Positions 1 through 8,407 of a DNA stretch of 64,000 nt are shown here, one piece after another. The position numbers and the translations under genes are program-made. Positions within the stretch are counted from its first letter, which is position 1. The number at the start of each line of letters is the position of its first letter. The stretch is from Thalassobacillus pellis (GTDB lineage Bacteria > Bacillota > Bacilli > Bacillales > Halobacillaceae), in NCBI RefSeq assembly GCF_016908295.1, contig NZ_JAFBDO010000002.1, forward strand, positions 124,001-188,000, in the 5' to 3' direction. Below the pieces are notes generated by a model. It had not been told where the DNA came from. It worked only from the letters and a program-made list of their open reading frames with translations, and did no database searches.

Positions 1-678
1 AAAACTTTAGAAGAATCAGAAGCACTGGCAAAAGAAATGGTTAACATCGGTAAAAACCTTGGTAAAAATACGGTGGCAGTAATTAGTGATATGAATCAGC
101 CGCTTGGCTATGAGGTTGGAAATGCCAATGAAATAAAGGAAGCAGTGGAGATACTGCAAGGGAAGAATGTCAAGGATCTGCGCAGACTATCCTTGGAAAT
201 TGCTTCTCATATGACCGTATTGGCTGAGGTATTCAGCAGCTATGAGGAAGCGTATGAAGCTCTTGAAGCAAACCTTGAAAATGGAAAAGCTTTCGAAGCG
301 TTTCGAAGCTTTGTAAGTGCTCAAGGTGGAAACGTAGAAATGATCGATGATCTGACTAAGCTGCCAAAAGCTGACTATCACATTGAAGTTAAAGCAGAAC
401 AGGATGGATACGTAGCAGAAATTGATGCCGAATCCATCGGAGTTGCAGCCATGTACCTGGGGGCAGGACGAGCAACAAAAGATGACGTAATCAATCATGG
501 GGTTGGCATTACTTTAAAAAAGAAAATCGGGGACACTGTGAAAGCAGGGGAAACTCTTGTCGTCCTTCATAGTGAGAAAGAAACTGCAAATGATTCCAGG
601 GATAAAGTTAAAGCAGCATATACGATTATAGAAAATGCACCAACAGACACAACCTTGATTCATAAAGTAATAAAATAA
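1..678 (+). CDS. pdp: Pyrimidine-nucleoside phosphorylase, C-terminal part (5' truncated by window)
   Basis: The reading frame is open from base 1, so only the last 225 codons are present. The product cleaves uridine, thymidine and deoxyuridine with phosphate in pyrimidine salvage. Visible are the end of the alpha/beta domain (ISDMNQPLGYEVGNA, a strongly conserved family motif) and the C-terminal lipoyl-like domain, with AMYLGAGRATKDD and the HGVGI stretch followed by KIGDTVKAGE. A strong terminator follows. It precedes dacF, as the nucleoside cluster does in B. subtilis relatives. The call is firm; the N-terminal half cannot be checked. Confidence 0.95.
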   Translation, partial: KTLEESEALAKEMVNIGKNLGKNTVAVISDMNQPLGYEVGNANEIKEAVEILQGKNVKDLRRLSLEIASHMTVLAEVFSSYEEAYEALEANLENGKAFEAFRSFVSAQGGNVEMIDDLTKLPKADYHIEVKAEQDGYVAEIDAESIGVAAMYLGAGRATKDDVINHGVGITLKKKIGDTVKAGETLVVLHSEKETANDSRDKVKAAYTIIENAPTDTTLIHKVIK

Positions 679-699
679 CCAAAAAAGTTTAAATAGAAA

Positions 700-736
700 A
701 TGGCTGTCGGAAAATAATTTCGACAGCCATTTTTTC
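700..736 (+). terminator. Intrinsic terminator of pdp
   Basis: A perfect 9-bp stem TGGCTGTCG / CGACAGCCA (701-709 with 721-729) is followed by a T-rich tail. It lies 22 bases after the pdp stop and separates salvage genes from the sporulation block. Confidence 0.9.
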
Positions 737-911
737 TATTATTAAATCAAACGATCATTACAAATTGATTCTCAAAAAATTTTTTCGAAACTAAGTTTAC
801 ATAATATTAATACAGGAAATTACATCCTCCTACAGATGTTTTTTAGACAGCTCGTAATAAAAGTGGAAGGATTGGAAAAAATAACTATAACTACGATTGG
901 AGGGACCACAA

Positions 912-2075
912 ATGAAAAAGTTAGTCGTTTATCTTACAGTACTAATGATGGTATGTGTTTCAAATGTGTCAGTTATCCATGGACAGGAGTCCTCTCAAAT
1001 AGAATTGGCGGAGGGAGCAAAATCTGCGGTTTTGATGGAGCATAGCAGCGGGACACTTTTATACGATAAAAATGCCCATGAAAAATTACCACCCGCAAGC
1101 ATGACCAAAATAATGACGCTCATTTTGATCATGGAAGCTATCCATCAGGATAAACTTTCATTAAATGAAAAGGTCAGGATCAGTGAGCGGGCTGCATCAA
1201 TGGGAGGTTCGCAAATTTTTCTTGAAGCAGGGGAAGAAATGACGGTAAATGACCTTCTGAAAGGAGTTGCAGTCGCTTCAGGGAACGATGCCAGTGTTGC
1301 GCTTGCAGAAAGGATTTCTGGAAGTGTTGAAGGCTTTGTAAAAGATATGAATAAGAAAGTAAAAGAGCTGGGGTTGAAAAATACAAAATTTCAAAATACA
1401 ACCGGTTTGCCAGAAGAAGATCATTACAGCACTGCTTATGATATGGCTGTTATGGCCCAGGAGTTATTGAAGTATGAGGATATCACTAAATATACAAGCA
1501 TTTATGAAGACTATCTCCGAAAAGGGCAGGAAAATGAGTTTTGGCTTGTTAATACCAATAAACTTGTCAGACATTATCCTGGTGTAGACGGATTAAAGAC
1601 AGGATATACAAGCAAGGCGAAATACTGCTTAACTGCAACTGCCAAGAAAAATGGGATGCGTGTTATTGCCGTAGTCATGGGTGCAAAAACACCAAAAGAG
1701 AGAAATGCTAACGTCGCTGGAATGCTTGACTATGCCTATAACCAGTTTGCAACAGAAGAGTTATATAAGAAAAATCATAAAATGGATTCCATAGAGTTAT
1801 CTCGTGGTGATATACAGAACCTTGATGTCGTAACCGAACGTCCTGTTTCTCTTCTCAAGAAAAAAGGGGAAAAGCTTGATAATATGAAAGTATCTATTGA
1901 ATATGAGTCTGATATACAGTTACCAATTGAAAAAGGAACAAGACTGGCAATGTTAAAGGTTACAAAAAAGGACAAAACACTGACTGAAGTGCCGTTAGTG
2001 GCTGCTGAAACTGCTAAAAAAGCTTCCGTATGGCAGTTATATAAGCGTACATTAGGGCAAATGCTGCACCATTAA
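912..2075 (+). CDS. dacF: D-alanyl-D-alanine carboxypeptidase DacF
   Basis: Penicillin-binding carboxypeptidase of the S11 family that trims D-alanine from spore peptidoglycan stem peptides; in B. subtilis it is made in the forespore. The 387-residue product has a signal peptide (about 1-24), the active-site S63-M-T-K66, the S123-G-N125 motif and K229-T-G231, followed by the C-terminal PBP5-type beta domain. I chose ATG 912 because GGAGG sits at 899-903 with good spacing; a TTG at 897 would overlap that ribosome site. Its position directly before spoIIAA is the conserved dacF-spoIIA arrangement. A second S11 enzyme (dacB) lies at 15193. Confidence 0.95.
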   Translation: MKKLVVYLTVLMMVCVSNVSVIHGQESSQIELAEGAKSAVLMEHSSGTLLYDKNAHEKLPPASMTKIMTLILIMEAIHQDKLSLNEKVRISERAASMGGSQIFLEAGEEMTVNDLLKGVAVASGNDASVALAERISGSVEGFVKDMNKKVKELGLKNTKFQNTTGLPEEDHYSTAYDMAVMAQELLKYEDITKYTSIYEDYLRKGQENEFWLVNTNKLVRHYPGVDGLKTGYTSKAKYCLTATAKKNGMRVIAVVMGAKTPKERNANVAGMLDYAYNQFATEELYKKNHKMDSIELSRGDIQNLDVVTERPVSLLKKKGEKLDNMKVSIEYESDIQLPIEKGTRLAMLKVTKKDKTLTEVPLVAAETAKKASVWQLYKRTLGQMLHH

Positions 2076-2135
2076 AACAGACATGCTGTCACTTTTTACA
2101 TTCATTTAGCAATAATCCACTACTTTTGTCAGCCG

Positions 2136-2163
2136 GCAGGAAAAATCGCATCCTCTAAAGAAT
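2136..2163 (+). promoter_or_regulatory. Predicted sigma-H promoter of spoIIA operon
   Basis: GCAGGAAAA at 2136-2144 fits the sigma-H -35 consensus RNAGGAWWW exactly, and AAAGAAT at 2157-2163 fits the -10 RNNGAAT, with 12 bases between. B. subtilis spoIIA is known to be transcribed by sigma-H, so the position 36 bases before spoIIAA is as expected. Confidence 0.8.
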
Positions 2164-2198
2164 GATTCACTAATGCAAAAGAAAGAGGAGGTTGCAAA

Positions 2199-2552
2199 GT
2201 GAGTCTGACGGTAGATTTTGCACGAAAAAAAGATGTCCTGTTGGTACGGCTGGTCGGTGAATTGGACCATCACGAAGCAGAAAATTTGAAAAAAGAGTGG
2301 CAAGCAATTCTAAATATGCACAATGTACAAAATGTTATTTTGAATTTACAGGGTTTGTCATTTATGGACAGTTCGGGTCTTGGAGTCATTTTAGGCAGGT
2401 ATAAGGAAATCAATGCTATTGGCGGTGAAATGGTAATTTGTTCTATTTCACCAGAAGTGAAAAGACTGTTTGACCTCTCCGGAATGTTTAAAATCATGAA
2501 GCTTGTCGATAATGAAGAATTTGCTTTAGAGATGCTGGGGGTGGCTTCATGA
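2199..2552 (+). CDS. spoIIAA: Anti-sigma F factor antagonist SpoIIAA
   Basis: STAS-domain protein that frees sigma-F by binding SpoIIAB after being dephosphorylated by SpoIIE in the forespore. The 117-residue length is standard. The phosphorylated serine lies in [15 protein letters not shown]57, S58, S59, G60, with S58 matching the B. subtilis phosphosite. GTG start at 2199 with AGAGGAGG upstream. It overlaps spoIIAB by four bases, consistent with translational coupling of the partners. A sigma-H promoter is visible just upstream. Confidence 0.98.
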   Translation: MSLTVDFARKKDVLLVRLVGELDHHEAENLKKEWQAILNMHNVQNVILNLQGLSFMDSSGLGVILGRYKEINAIGGEMVICSISPEVKRLFDLSGMFKIMKLVDNEEFALEMLGVAS

Positions 2553-2989
2553 AAAATCAGATGAATCTGGAATTTTTAAGCGTCAGTCAGAATGAATCGT
2601 TTGCTCGTGTCACGGTAGCTGCTTTTGTCAGTCAGCTTGACCCGACGATGGAAGAACTGACGGAAATCAAGACAGTTGTATCCGAAGCCGTCACAAATGC
2701 GATTATTCACGGATATCACGAAAAACAAGACGGGAAGATTTTTATTTCCTGCACAATTGATGATGGGGGTATGGAGCTGATTATCCAGGACCATGGACTT
2801 GGCATCAAGGATATCGAGGAAGCTCGTGAGCCCTTGTTCACTTCGAAGCCTGAACTGGAACGCTCGGGTATGGGTTTTACAATCATGGAGAACTTTATGG
2901 ACAAAGTCGATGTCATTTCCAGCCCTGACCAAGGCACGACTGTCCGACTAACTAAGCACCTAAGTAAAAATAAAGCTTACTGTAATTAG
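2549..2989 (+). CDS. spoIIAB: Anti-sigma F factor / serine kinase SpoIIAB
   Basis: GHKL-fold ATPase and serine kinase that holds sigma-F inactive and phosphorylates SpoIIAA. The 146-residue protein shows the N box ([12 protein letters not shown]), the G1 box DHGLGIKD, and the G2 region [13 protein letters not shown], followed by the terminal strand. Start ATG overlaps the spoIIAA stop (ATGA). The sigF start follows after 8 bases, so the three genes form one operon. Confidence 0.98.
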   Translation: MKNQMNLEFLSVSQNESFARVTVAAFVSQLDPTMEELTEIKTVVSEAVTNAIIHGYHEKQDGKIFISCTIDDGGMELIIQDHGLGIKDIEEAREPLFTSKPELERSGMGFTIMENFMDKVDVISSPDQGTTVRLTKHLSKNKAYCN

Positions 2990-2997
2990 GGGAAGCC

Positions 2998-3750
2998 ATG
3001 AATGTCGATGTGAGTCAAAAACATAAACGGCTGACCGATGAAGATGTCAGGGATTTGATCGCCCGCAGTCAGGAAGGCGATCAGTCAGCCAGAGACCTGT
3101 TAGTAGAAAGGAACGTCAGGCTGGTTTGGTCAGTTGTCCAGCGTTATATCCATAGAGGTTATGATCAGGAAGACCTCTTTCAGATTGGTTGTATTGGTTT
3201 GTTAAAATCAGTAGACAAATTTGATTTGAGTTATGATGTCAAGTTCTCCACTTATGCTGTTCCGATGATCATTGGAGAAATCCAGCGGTTTATTCGTGAC
3301 GATGGAAGTGTGAAGGTAAGTCGCTCTTTGAAGGAAATGAATCATAAAATCCGCAAGAAAAAGGAAGAACTTACTAAAGAATTTGGCAGATCACCTACTA
3401 TCGATGAAATGGCAAAAGCGCTTGATATGTCACCAGAAGAAGTTGTACATGCCGAAGAGGCTGGAAGGGCACCGCAATCGATACATGAAACGGTTTATGA
3501 AAATGACGGGGACCCAATTACTTTGTTGGATCAGATGGCCGATGATGATACTAAATGGTTCGACAAAATGATGCTGCAGGATGTGATCAGGCAGTTGGAT
3601 AAACGAGAGCGTCTGATTATATATCTCCGTTATTTTAAGGATCAGACCCAAACGGAAGTTGCCCAGAGGCTGGGGATTTCCCAGGTGCAAGTGTCACGAT
3701 TAGAGAAGAAAATTTTGAAGGATATCAAAGAACAAATGGATTCAAGTTGA
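2998..3750 (+). CDS. sigF: RNA polymerase sigma-F factor
   Basis: First compartment-specific sigma factor, directing early forespore transcription. The 250 residues contain region 2 (DLFQIGCIGLLKSVDKF, then the -10 recognition helix FSTYAVPMIIGEIQRFIRDD), region 3 (REMNHK-like and DEMAKALDMSPEEV) and region 4 (the helix-turn-helix TQTEVAQRLGISQVQVSRLEKK). Third gene of the spoIIA operon, closed by a clear terminator immediately downstream. Length and motifs match the family without anomalies. Confidence 0.98.
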   Translation: MNVDVSQKHKRLTDEDVRDLIARSQEGDQSARDLLVERNVRLVWSVVQRYIHRGYDQEDLFQIGCIGLLKSVDKFDLSYDVKFSTYAVPMIIGEIQRFIRDDGSVKVSRSLKEMNHKIRKKKEELTKEFGRSPTIDEMAKALDMSPEEVVHAEEAGRAPQSIHETVYENDGDPITLLDQMADDDTKWFDKMMLQDVIRQLDKRERLIIYLRYFKDQTQTEVAQRLGISQVQVSRLEKKILKDIKEQMDSS

Positions 3751-3758
3751 CAGGAAAG

Positions 3759-3785
3759 CGGACATTCCAAATGTCCGTTTTTTTT
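3759..3785 (+). terminator. Terminator after sigF
   Basis: An 8-bp perfect stem CGGACATT / AATGTCCG (3759-3766 with 3770-3777), three-base loop, then eight Ts. It insulates spoIIA from the spoVA operon. Confidence 0.9.
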
Positions 3786-3821
3786 ATGGTTTTTTTACCG
3801 ATAGTCACAAGTAAATGGCGG

Positions 3822-3851
3822 TGAATGATTTTTATCTTACTACTAATACTA
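3822..3851 (+). promoter_or_regulatory. Predicted sigma-G promoter of spoVA operon
   Basis: TGAATG at 3822-3827 and AATACTA at 3845-3851 with a 17-base spacer resemble the sigma-G consensus TGAATA-N17/18-CATACTA. The spoVA operon is known to be a sigma-G target in B. subtilis. Transcription starting around 3858 supports ATG 3888 as the spoVAA start and excludes the longer frame from 3825. Confidence 0.75.
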
Positions 3852-3887
3852 ATCCATACAACAAGAAGCAATCTGAGGGTGGTGTAT

Positions 3888-4508
3888 ATGTCAGAAATTG
3901 TTTATGTAAGGCTGCTGAGAAAAGTGGAGATGCCTAACAGTGGACCCATTTATGTCAAGGACATTGCTTTACTGTCCTGTTCAACCGAACTTAAAAATAG
4001 ACTGGAGTATTTACCTCTGCATTACATCACCAAAAAGGATAAAAACGTGATAGTTGTCGATGGTTTTTCTGTAATTGAGAAAATGGCAGAACATCACAAG
4101 AATATTGATGTACAAATTCTGGGCCCGGCTCAATCGATCATTTTAATCACTCAGAAAAAGAAAAAAGCTGCTTTCTGGATGATTGCCGGTATATGGTTGC
4201 TGCTTTATATCGGAGCAGCAATGGCCATTATGAATTTTCATTATGATGTCAGTATGGAGGCGGTCCAGCAAAAGCTACATTTCATGCTGAGTGGGGAAGA
4301 GAAAGAGCACCCATTTTGGATTCAAGTACCGTATTCCATTGGTCTTGGTCTAGGGATGATTTTGTTTTTTAATCATCTTTTCAATAAGAAATTCAATGAA
4401 GAACCTAGCCCGCTTGAAGTCGAAGTATTTAAATACCAGCAAAGCATGGACGCCTATATGGCTGTCTACGAGAACAAGGTGGAAAAAGATGATGACGTAC
4501 GTAATTGA
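3888..4508 (+). CDS. spoVAA: Stage V sporulation protein AA
   Basis: Component of the SpoVA complex that moves Ca-dipicolinic acid across the forespore inner membrane. The 206-residue protein has an N-terminal soluble domain (VYVRLLRKVEM...VKDIALLSCS...) and two predicted membrane helices near residues 90-115 and 145-165. ATG 3888 is chosen because GAGGGTGG lies just upstream and the predicted sigma-G start site is at about 3858. First of six adjacent spoVA genes; it overlaps spoVAB. Confidence 0.93.
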   Translation: MSEIVYVRLLRKVEMPNSGPIYVKDIALLSCSTELKNRLEYLPLHYITKKDKNVIVVDGFSVIEKMAEHHKNIDVQILGPAQSIILITQKKKKAAFWMIAGIWLLLYIGAAMAIMNFHYDVSMEAVQQKLHFMLSGEEKEHPFWIQVPYSIGLGLGMILFFNHLFNKKFNEEPSPLEVEVFKYQQSMDAYMAVYENKVEKDDDVRN

Positions 4509-4905
4509 AATCATCATCGGCTTAGGTGCTGGAATTGCTGTTGGTACTGGATTCGTCGCATTTTTGACAGTGCTGGGAATTATCCCAAGACTTATGCAGT
4601 TAAGCAGATCTGCCTCCTATATTCACTGGTATGAAGCTGCTGTTATCCTTGGAACAGTTGCTGGTATTTACCTTTCCTTTGGGGATATTACCGTAACATT
4701 TCCGAATGTTCTGCTAGCGTTTTGGGGCTTATTCCATGGAGTTTTCATTGGAATGCTTGCAGCGGCATTAACAGAAGTTTTGAATGTGTTTCCACTTATC
4801 ACAAAGCGGATCGGTATGGATGACCAGCTTATGATCCTGCTTATGGCAATAGTCTTAGGGAAAATTTCAGGTTCATTATTTCATTGGCTTATTTTTGTTA
4901 AATAA
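4489..4905 (+). CDS. spoVAB: Stage V sporulation protein AB
   Basis: Hydrophobic SpoVA membrane subunit. About 138 residues with several membrane helices, including the family motif GTGFVAFLTVLGIIPRL near the N-terminus. Two adjacent ATGs (4489 and 4492) are available behind AAGGTGG at 4476-4482; either gives essentially the same protein. The start overlaps the end of spoVAA, indicating coupled translation. A longer frame upstream lies inside spoVAA and is not used. Confidence 0.92.
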   Translation: MMTYVIEIIIGLGAGIAVGTGFVAFLTVLGIIPRLMQLSRSASYIHWYEAAVILGTVAGIYLSFGDITVTFPNVLLAFWGLFHGVFIGMLAAALTEVLNVFPLITKRIGMDDQLMILLMAIVLGKISGSLFHWLIFVK

Positions 4906-4914
4906 CGGAGGTAC

Positions 4915-5373
4915 ATGATGAGCGATAAATTTGATCAGAAACAATATCAAAACACAATCAAGACCTACCAGCCGAAACCGAATTATCTTGCCAACTGTAT
5001 CAAGGCATTTATCGTTGGTGGGCTGATCTGTGTCATAGGAGAAGCTTTAACTGATTTTTATATGAAAGTATTTGACTTTTCGGAAAAAGAGGCAGGTAAT
5101 CCAACGGTAACTACTCTGATATTAATTGCCGCCCTCATGACTGGATTCGGGGTTTACGATAAACTTGGCCAGTTTGCAGGTGCAGGGTCTGCTGTTCCAG
5201 TAACAGGTTTTGCTAACTCTATCACCTCGGCTGCTCTTGAGCATAAGAGTGAGGGACTGGTGCTTGGCGTTGCTACGAATTTATTCAAATTGGCAGGATC
5301 AGTCATCGTATTTGGTGTGGTTGCTGCCTATATATTGGGAATGCTGCGATATGCACTGCAGCATATGTTCTAG
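4915..5373 (+). CDS. spoVAC: Stage V sporulation protein AC
   Basis: Membrane subunit of the DPA channel; in B. subtilis SpoVAC acts as a mechanosensitive channel. 152 residues: a short soluble N-terminus (QKQYQNTIKTYQPKPNYLANC) then helices with the shared SpoVAC/SpoVAE signatures TGFGVYDKLGQFAGAGSAVPVTGF and NSITSAALEHKSEG... GGAGGT precedes the paired ATGs 4915/4918. Its C-terminal half is clearly related to SpoVAE at 6398, an old duplication within the operon. Confidence 0.95.
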   Translation: MMSDKFDQKQYQNTIKTYQPKPNYLANCIKAFIVGGLICVIGEALTDFYMKVFDFSEKEAGNPTVTTLILIAALMTGFGVYDKLGQFAGAGSAVPVTGFANSITSAALEHKSEGLVLGVATNLFKLAGSVIVFGVVAAYILGMLRYALQHMF

Positions 5374-5384
5374 GAGGATCAAGT

Positions 5385-6398
5385 ATGGCTAAAATCGGAA
5401 AACAAACCTGGTTATATAACCAGCAAATTTATGTAAATTCGACTGGTACAGCGGTAGGTCCACTTGAGGCACAAGGTCCTTTATCCAATACATTCGATAA
5501 AAAATACGACGAGCTTCATTGTAATCAGGATAACTGGGAACTTGCTGAACGACAGCTTATGAAAGATTCTATTGATGCCTGCATGCAACGAGCAGGTAAA
5601 GATAAAAGCGGAATTGATGTGATCCTGGCAGGTGATCTGTTAAATCAGAATGTAACGTCTAACTATGTTGCAAAAGAACTGGGTCTTCCTTTTTTATGTA
5701 TGTTTGGAGCATGCTCTAGTTCCATGGAAACTCTGGCCACAGGTGCTGCATTGATTGAAGGAGGTTTCGCTGCCCAGGCGCTGGCGGTGGTAAGCTCCCA
5801 CAATGCTACCGCTGAGCGGCAATTCCGGTACCCGACTGAATATGGAGGGCAAAAGCCAAAGACGGCTACCTTTACCGTTACCGGCAGTGGTGCTGCATTA
5901 ATTTCCAAAGAGAAGTCATCGATCCGTATAGAAGCGGCAACGATCGGGCGTGTAATGGATTATGGTGCTACTGATCCCTTTGATATGGGGTCTGCCATGG
6001 CGCCTGCTGCGTATGACACGATCAAAACGCATTTTTCAGATTTAGGACGGATGCCTGGGGATTATGATCTGATAGCTACGGGTGATTTATCAGGTGTCGG
6101 GACGCCAATTTTAAGAGATATGCTGAAAGAGGACGGATATGATGTTGATGAAATTCATAATGATTGTGGTCTGATGATTTATCACAGTGACCAGCCAGTG
6201 TTCAGTGGCGGAAGTGGTTGTGGGTGCTCTGCGGTCGTTACTTACGGAAAATTACTTAGCGATTTGGAAGATGGTATCTATAAAAGAATAATGGTAGTAG
6301 CTACTGGAGCACTTATGAGTCCTACCATGGTACAACAAAAAGAAACTATCCCTACGATTGCACATGCAGTAGTCTTTGTCCGAGAGGAGGAAGAGTGA
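5385..6398 (+). CDS. spoVAD: Stage V sporulation protein AD (DPA-binding)
   Basis: Soluble, thiolase-fold subunit that binds dipicolinic acid for import into the forespore. The 337 residues are the usual length. Thiolase-like features are seen: [16 protein letters not shown] around residues 106-121, the [12 protein letters not shown] strand, and a glycine-rich [14 protein letters not shown] segment near 280. AGGAGG lies upstream of ATG 5385. Its TGA overlaps the ATG of spoVAE (TGATG). Confidence 0.97.
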   Translation: MAKIGKQTWLYNQQIYVNSTGTAVGPLEAQGPLSNTFDKKYDELHCNQDNWELAERQLMKDSIDACMQRAGKDKSGIDVILAGDLLNQNVTSNYVAKELGLPFLCMFGACSSSMETLATGAALIEGGFAAQALAVVSSHNATAERQFRYPTEYGGQKPKTATFTVTGSGAALISKEKSSIRIEAATIGRVMDYGATDPFDMGSAMAPAAYDTIKTHFSDLGRMPGDYDLIATGDLSGVGTPILRDMLKEDGYDVDEIHNDCGLMIYHSDQPVFSGGSGCGCSAVVTYGKLLSDLEDGIYKRIMVVATGALMSPTMVQQKETIPTIAHAVVFVREEEE

Positions 6399-6748
6399 TG
6401 GATTATGTGTGGGCGTTTGTCGTCGGTGGGGGAATCTGTATTATCGGTCAATTATTACTTGATGTAGCGAAGCTTACCCCGGCACATGTAATGTCTACTT
6501 TCGTTGTGATTGGAGCTGTACTAGATGTATTCGATCTGTATGACAACCTGATCAAATTTGCTGGTGCCGGGGCGACAGTTCCAATTACCAGCTTTGGCCA
6601 TTCTTTGCTTCATGGCGCAATGGAACAGACAAAAGAACATGGATTTATCGGTATTGCCACTGGCATATTTCAGCTGACTTCAGCAGGTATCGCATCAGCT
6701 ATCCTGTTCGGCTTTTTAGTGGCTGTAATTTTTAAACCGAAAGGGTAA
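6398..6748 (+). CDS. spoVAE: Stage V sporulation protein AE (SpoVAEb type)
   Basis: Small membrane subunit of the DPA channel, 116 residues, corresponding to B. subtilis SpoVAEb. Motifs [36 protein letters not shown] and [15 protein letters not shown] repeat those of SpoVAC. ATG 6398 uses GAGGAGG inside the end of spoVAD; the in-frame GTG at 6395 is less likely. The next gene is spoVAF; the spoVAEa gene found here in B. subtilis is missing. Confidence 0.93.
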   Translation: MDYVWAFVVGGGICIIGQLLLDVAKLTPAHVMSTFVVIGAVLDVFDLYDNLIKFAGAGATVPITSFGHSLLHGAMEQTKEHGFIGIATGIFQLTSAGIASAILFGFLVAVIFKPKG

Positions 6749-6782
6749 CCAAAGCAGTATGCCAGGAAAGGAGATGATAAAT

Positions 6783-8249
6783 GTGAGAAAAGAGGAAAAA
6801 TCACCGATCAGCCCAAAAATTGAAGAGGTTGAGAAGTTCATGAAAGAACATATGGGCATCGGTACTTCCTTTGATGTGGGTTTTCGCCAGTTCACCGTAT
6901 TAGATAGAAAGCTTGACCTTTACTATGTGACCGGCCTATGTGATACCGAATATATAATTGAACTGATGAAGCAATTAATGGAGCTGGATGCAAGACAGTC
7001 AAGAACGAAAAAGACTTTTGAAGCGGTTCATGAACACCTTGTCCATCAGCAAGTGGAAACAATTGATTCAATGGAAAAGTGCATCACCCAGATTCTTTCT
7101 GGATTGGTTGTTATTTTTGTGGAAGGTGAAAAGAAAGCATTCGTCATTGATGTACGATATTACCCCGGCCGTACTCCTCAAGAGCCGGATACAGAAAAAG
7201 TTGTTCGTGGATCAAGGGACGGATACACCGAAAATATTATTGAAAATACTGCACTAACACGGAGAAGGATCAGAGACGAACGTTTACGGCATGAACTGAT
7301 CAAAGTCGGAAAAAGGTCCAAAACTGATATATGTATTTCCTATTTAGAGGATGTCGCGGATCCTGGCCTAATTAAACTGATAAAAGAAGAGATAAAAAAA
7401 ATCGACATTGATGGACTTTCCATGGCCGATAAAACGGTCGAAGAATTCATCGTAAGGCAGGGAAGGAATCCGTTTCCTCTGGTCAGGTATACCGAACGGC
7501 CTGACGTTGCCGCTGCTCATTTGTTCGAAGGCCATGTGCTGATTATGGTTGATACGACCCCCAGTATGATCATCACTCCTACTACTTATTTTCACCATGT
7601 CCAGCATGCCGAAGAGTTCCGTCAATCCCCTTTAGTGGGTACATTTATCCGCTGGATCAGATTCATAGGTATCTTTGCGTCTGTGTTTTTGCTCCCGTTA
7701 TGGCTATTGATGGTAATTGAACCTTCGTTGTTGCCACAGGAGTTGTCTTTTATAGGGCCGAATGAAGAAGGCACTGTACCTGTTGTAATCCAGATAATAC
7801 TAGCTGATATTGGAATTGAATTCTTAAGGATAGCAGCTATCCACACACCGACCCCTCTTTCTACTGCCATGGGTCTGATAGCTGCTGTTTTGATCGGTCA
7901 AATTGCCATTGATGTGGGGATGTTCATCCCTGAAGTCATTCTCTATGTTGCAGTTGCGGCAATTGGAACTTTTGCAACACCAAGCTATGAATTGAGTGTA
8001 GCCAACAAGATGAGCCGCCTAATCATTATACTGCTGACTTCTTTCTTTGCTGTGAAAGGATTTGTTATCGGCTTTACCCTATATACACTTATGCTCGCAA
8101 GAACCAATTCCCTTAATACGCCATATTTATGGCCTTTGATTCCATTTAATGGAAAAGCGTTGCAGTCGATCATATTAAGGATGACCATTCCACTTACCAA
8201 AATACGTCCTAGTATCGTTCATCCGCAAAACAATCACAGGCAGCCGTAA
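6783..8249 (+). CDS. spoVAF: Stage V sporulation protein AF (GerA-family)
   Basis: GerA-type germinant-receptor A-subunit homologue. In B. subtilis SpoVAF works with a small partner to modulate germination. About 488 residues: a long soluble N-terminal domain (SYLEDVADPGLIKLI, then VRQGRNPFPLVRYTERPDVAA) and a C-terminal half with about five membrane helices (PLWLLMVIEPSLLPQ, AMGLIAAVLIGQIAID). GTG 6783 is favoured because AAAGGAGA sits nine bases upstream; an in-frame ATG at 6759 would place that site inside the gene. Last gene of the spoVA operon. Confidence 0.92.
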   Translation: MRKEEKSPISPKIEEVEKFMKEHMGIGTSFDVGFRQFTVLDRKLDLYYVTGLCDTEYIIELMKQLMELDARQSRTKKTFEAVHEHLVHQQVETIDSMEKCITQILSGLVVIFVEGEKKAFVIDVRYYPGRTPQEPDTEKVVRGSRDGYTENIIENTALTRRRIRDERLRHELIKVGKRSKTDICISYLEDVADPGLIKLIKEEIKKIDIDGLSMADKTVEEFIVRQGRNPFPLVRYTERPDVAAAHLFEGHVLIMVDTTPSMIITPTTYFHHVQHAEEFRQSPLVGTFIRWIRFIGIFASVFLLPLWLLMVIEPSLLPQELSFIGPNEEGTVPVVIQIILADIGIEFLRIAAIHTPTPLSTAMGLIAAVLIGQIAIDVGMFIPEVILYVAVAAIGTFATPSYELSVANKMSRLIIILLTSFFAVKGFVIGFTLYTLMLARTNSLNTPYLWPLIPFNGKALQSIILRMTIPLTKIRPSIVHPQNNHRQP

Positions 8250-8303
8250 TAATATTTCATTGCCCGGCGGCCAGCCTTGTGATACCTTATAAATAATCGA
8301 AAA

Positions 8304-8344
8304 AAGGATGTCCCCTTTCAGAGAAGGTAAGGACATTCTTTTTC
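8304..8344 (+). terminator. Terminator after spoVAF
   Basis: Imperfect stem AGGATGTCC... with ...GGACATTCT, with complementary CCTTT/AAGG inside the loop, followed by TTTTT. It separates spoVA from lysA. Confidence 0.8.
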
Positions 8345-8407
8345 ATTACTATTCCAATATATTTACAATAAATTTAATGGAATGACGATCAGAAAGGAAG
8401 GAAACCA

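Noticed and set aside
3825-3887. 21-codon upstream extension of spoVAA
   Set aside because: Would start at the sigma-G promoter, ahead of its transcription start; the ribosome site points to 3888.
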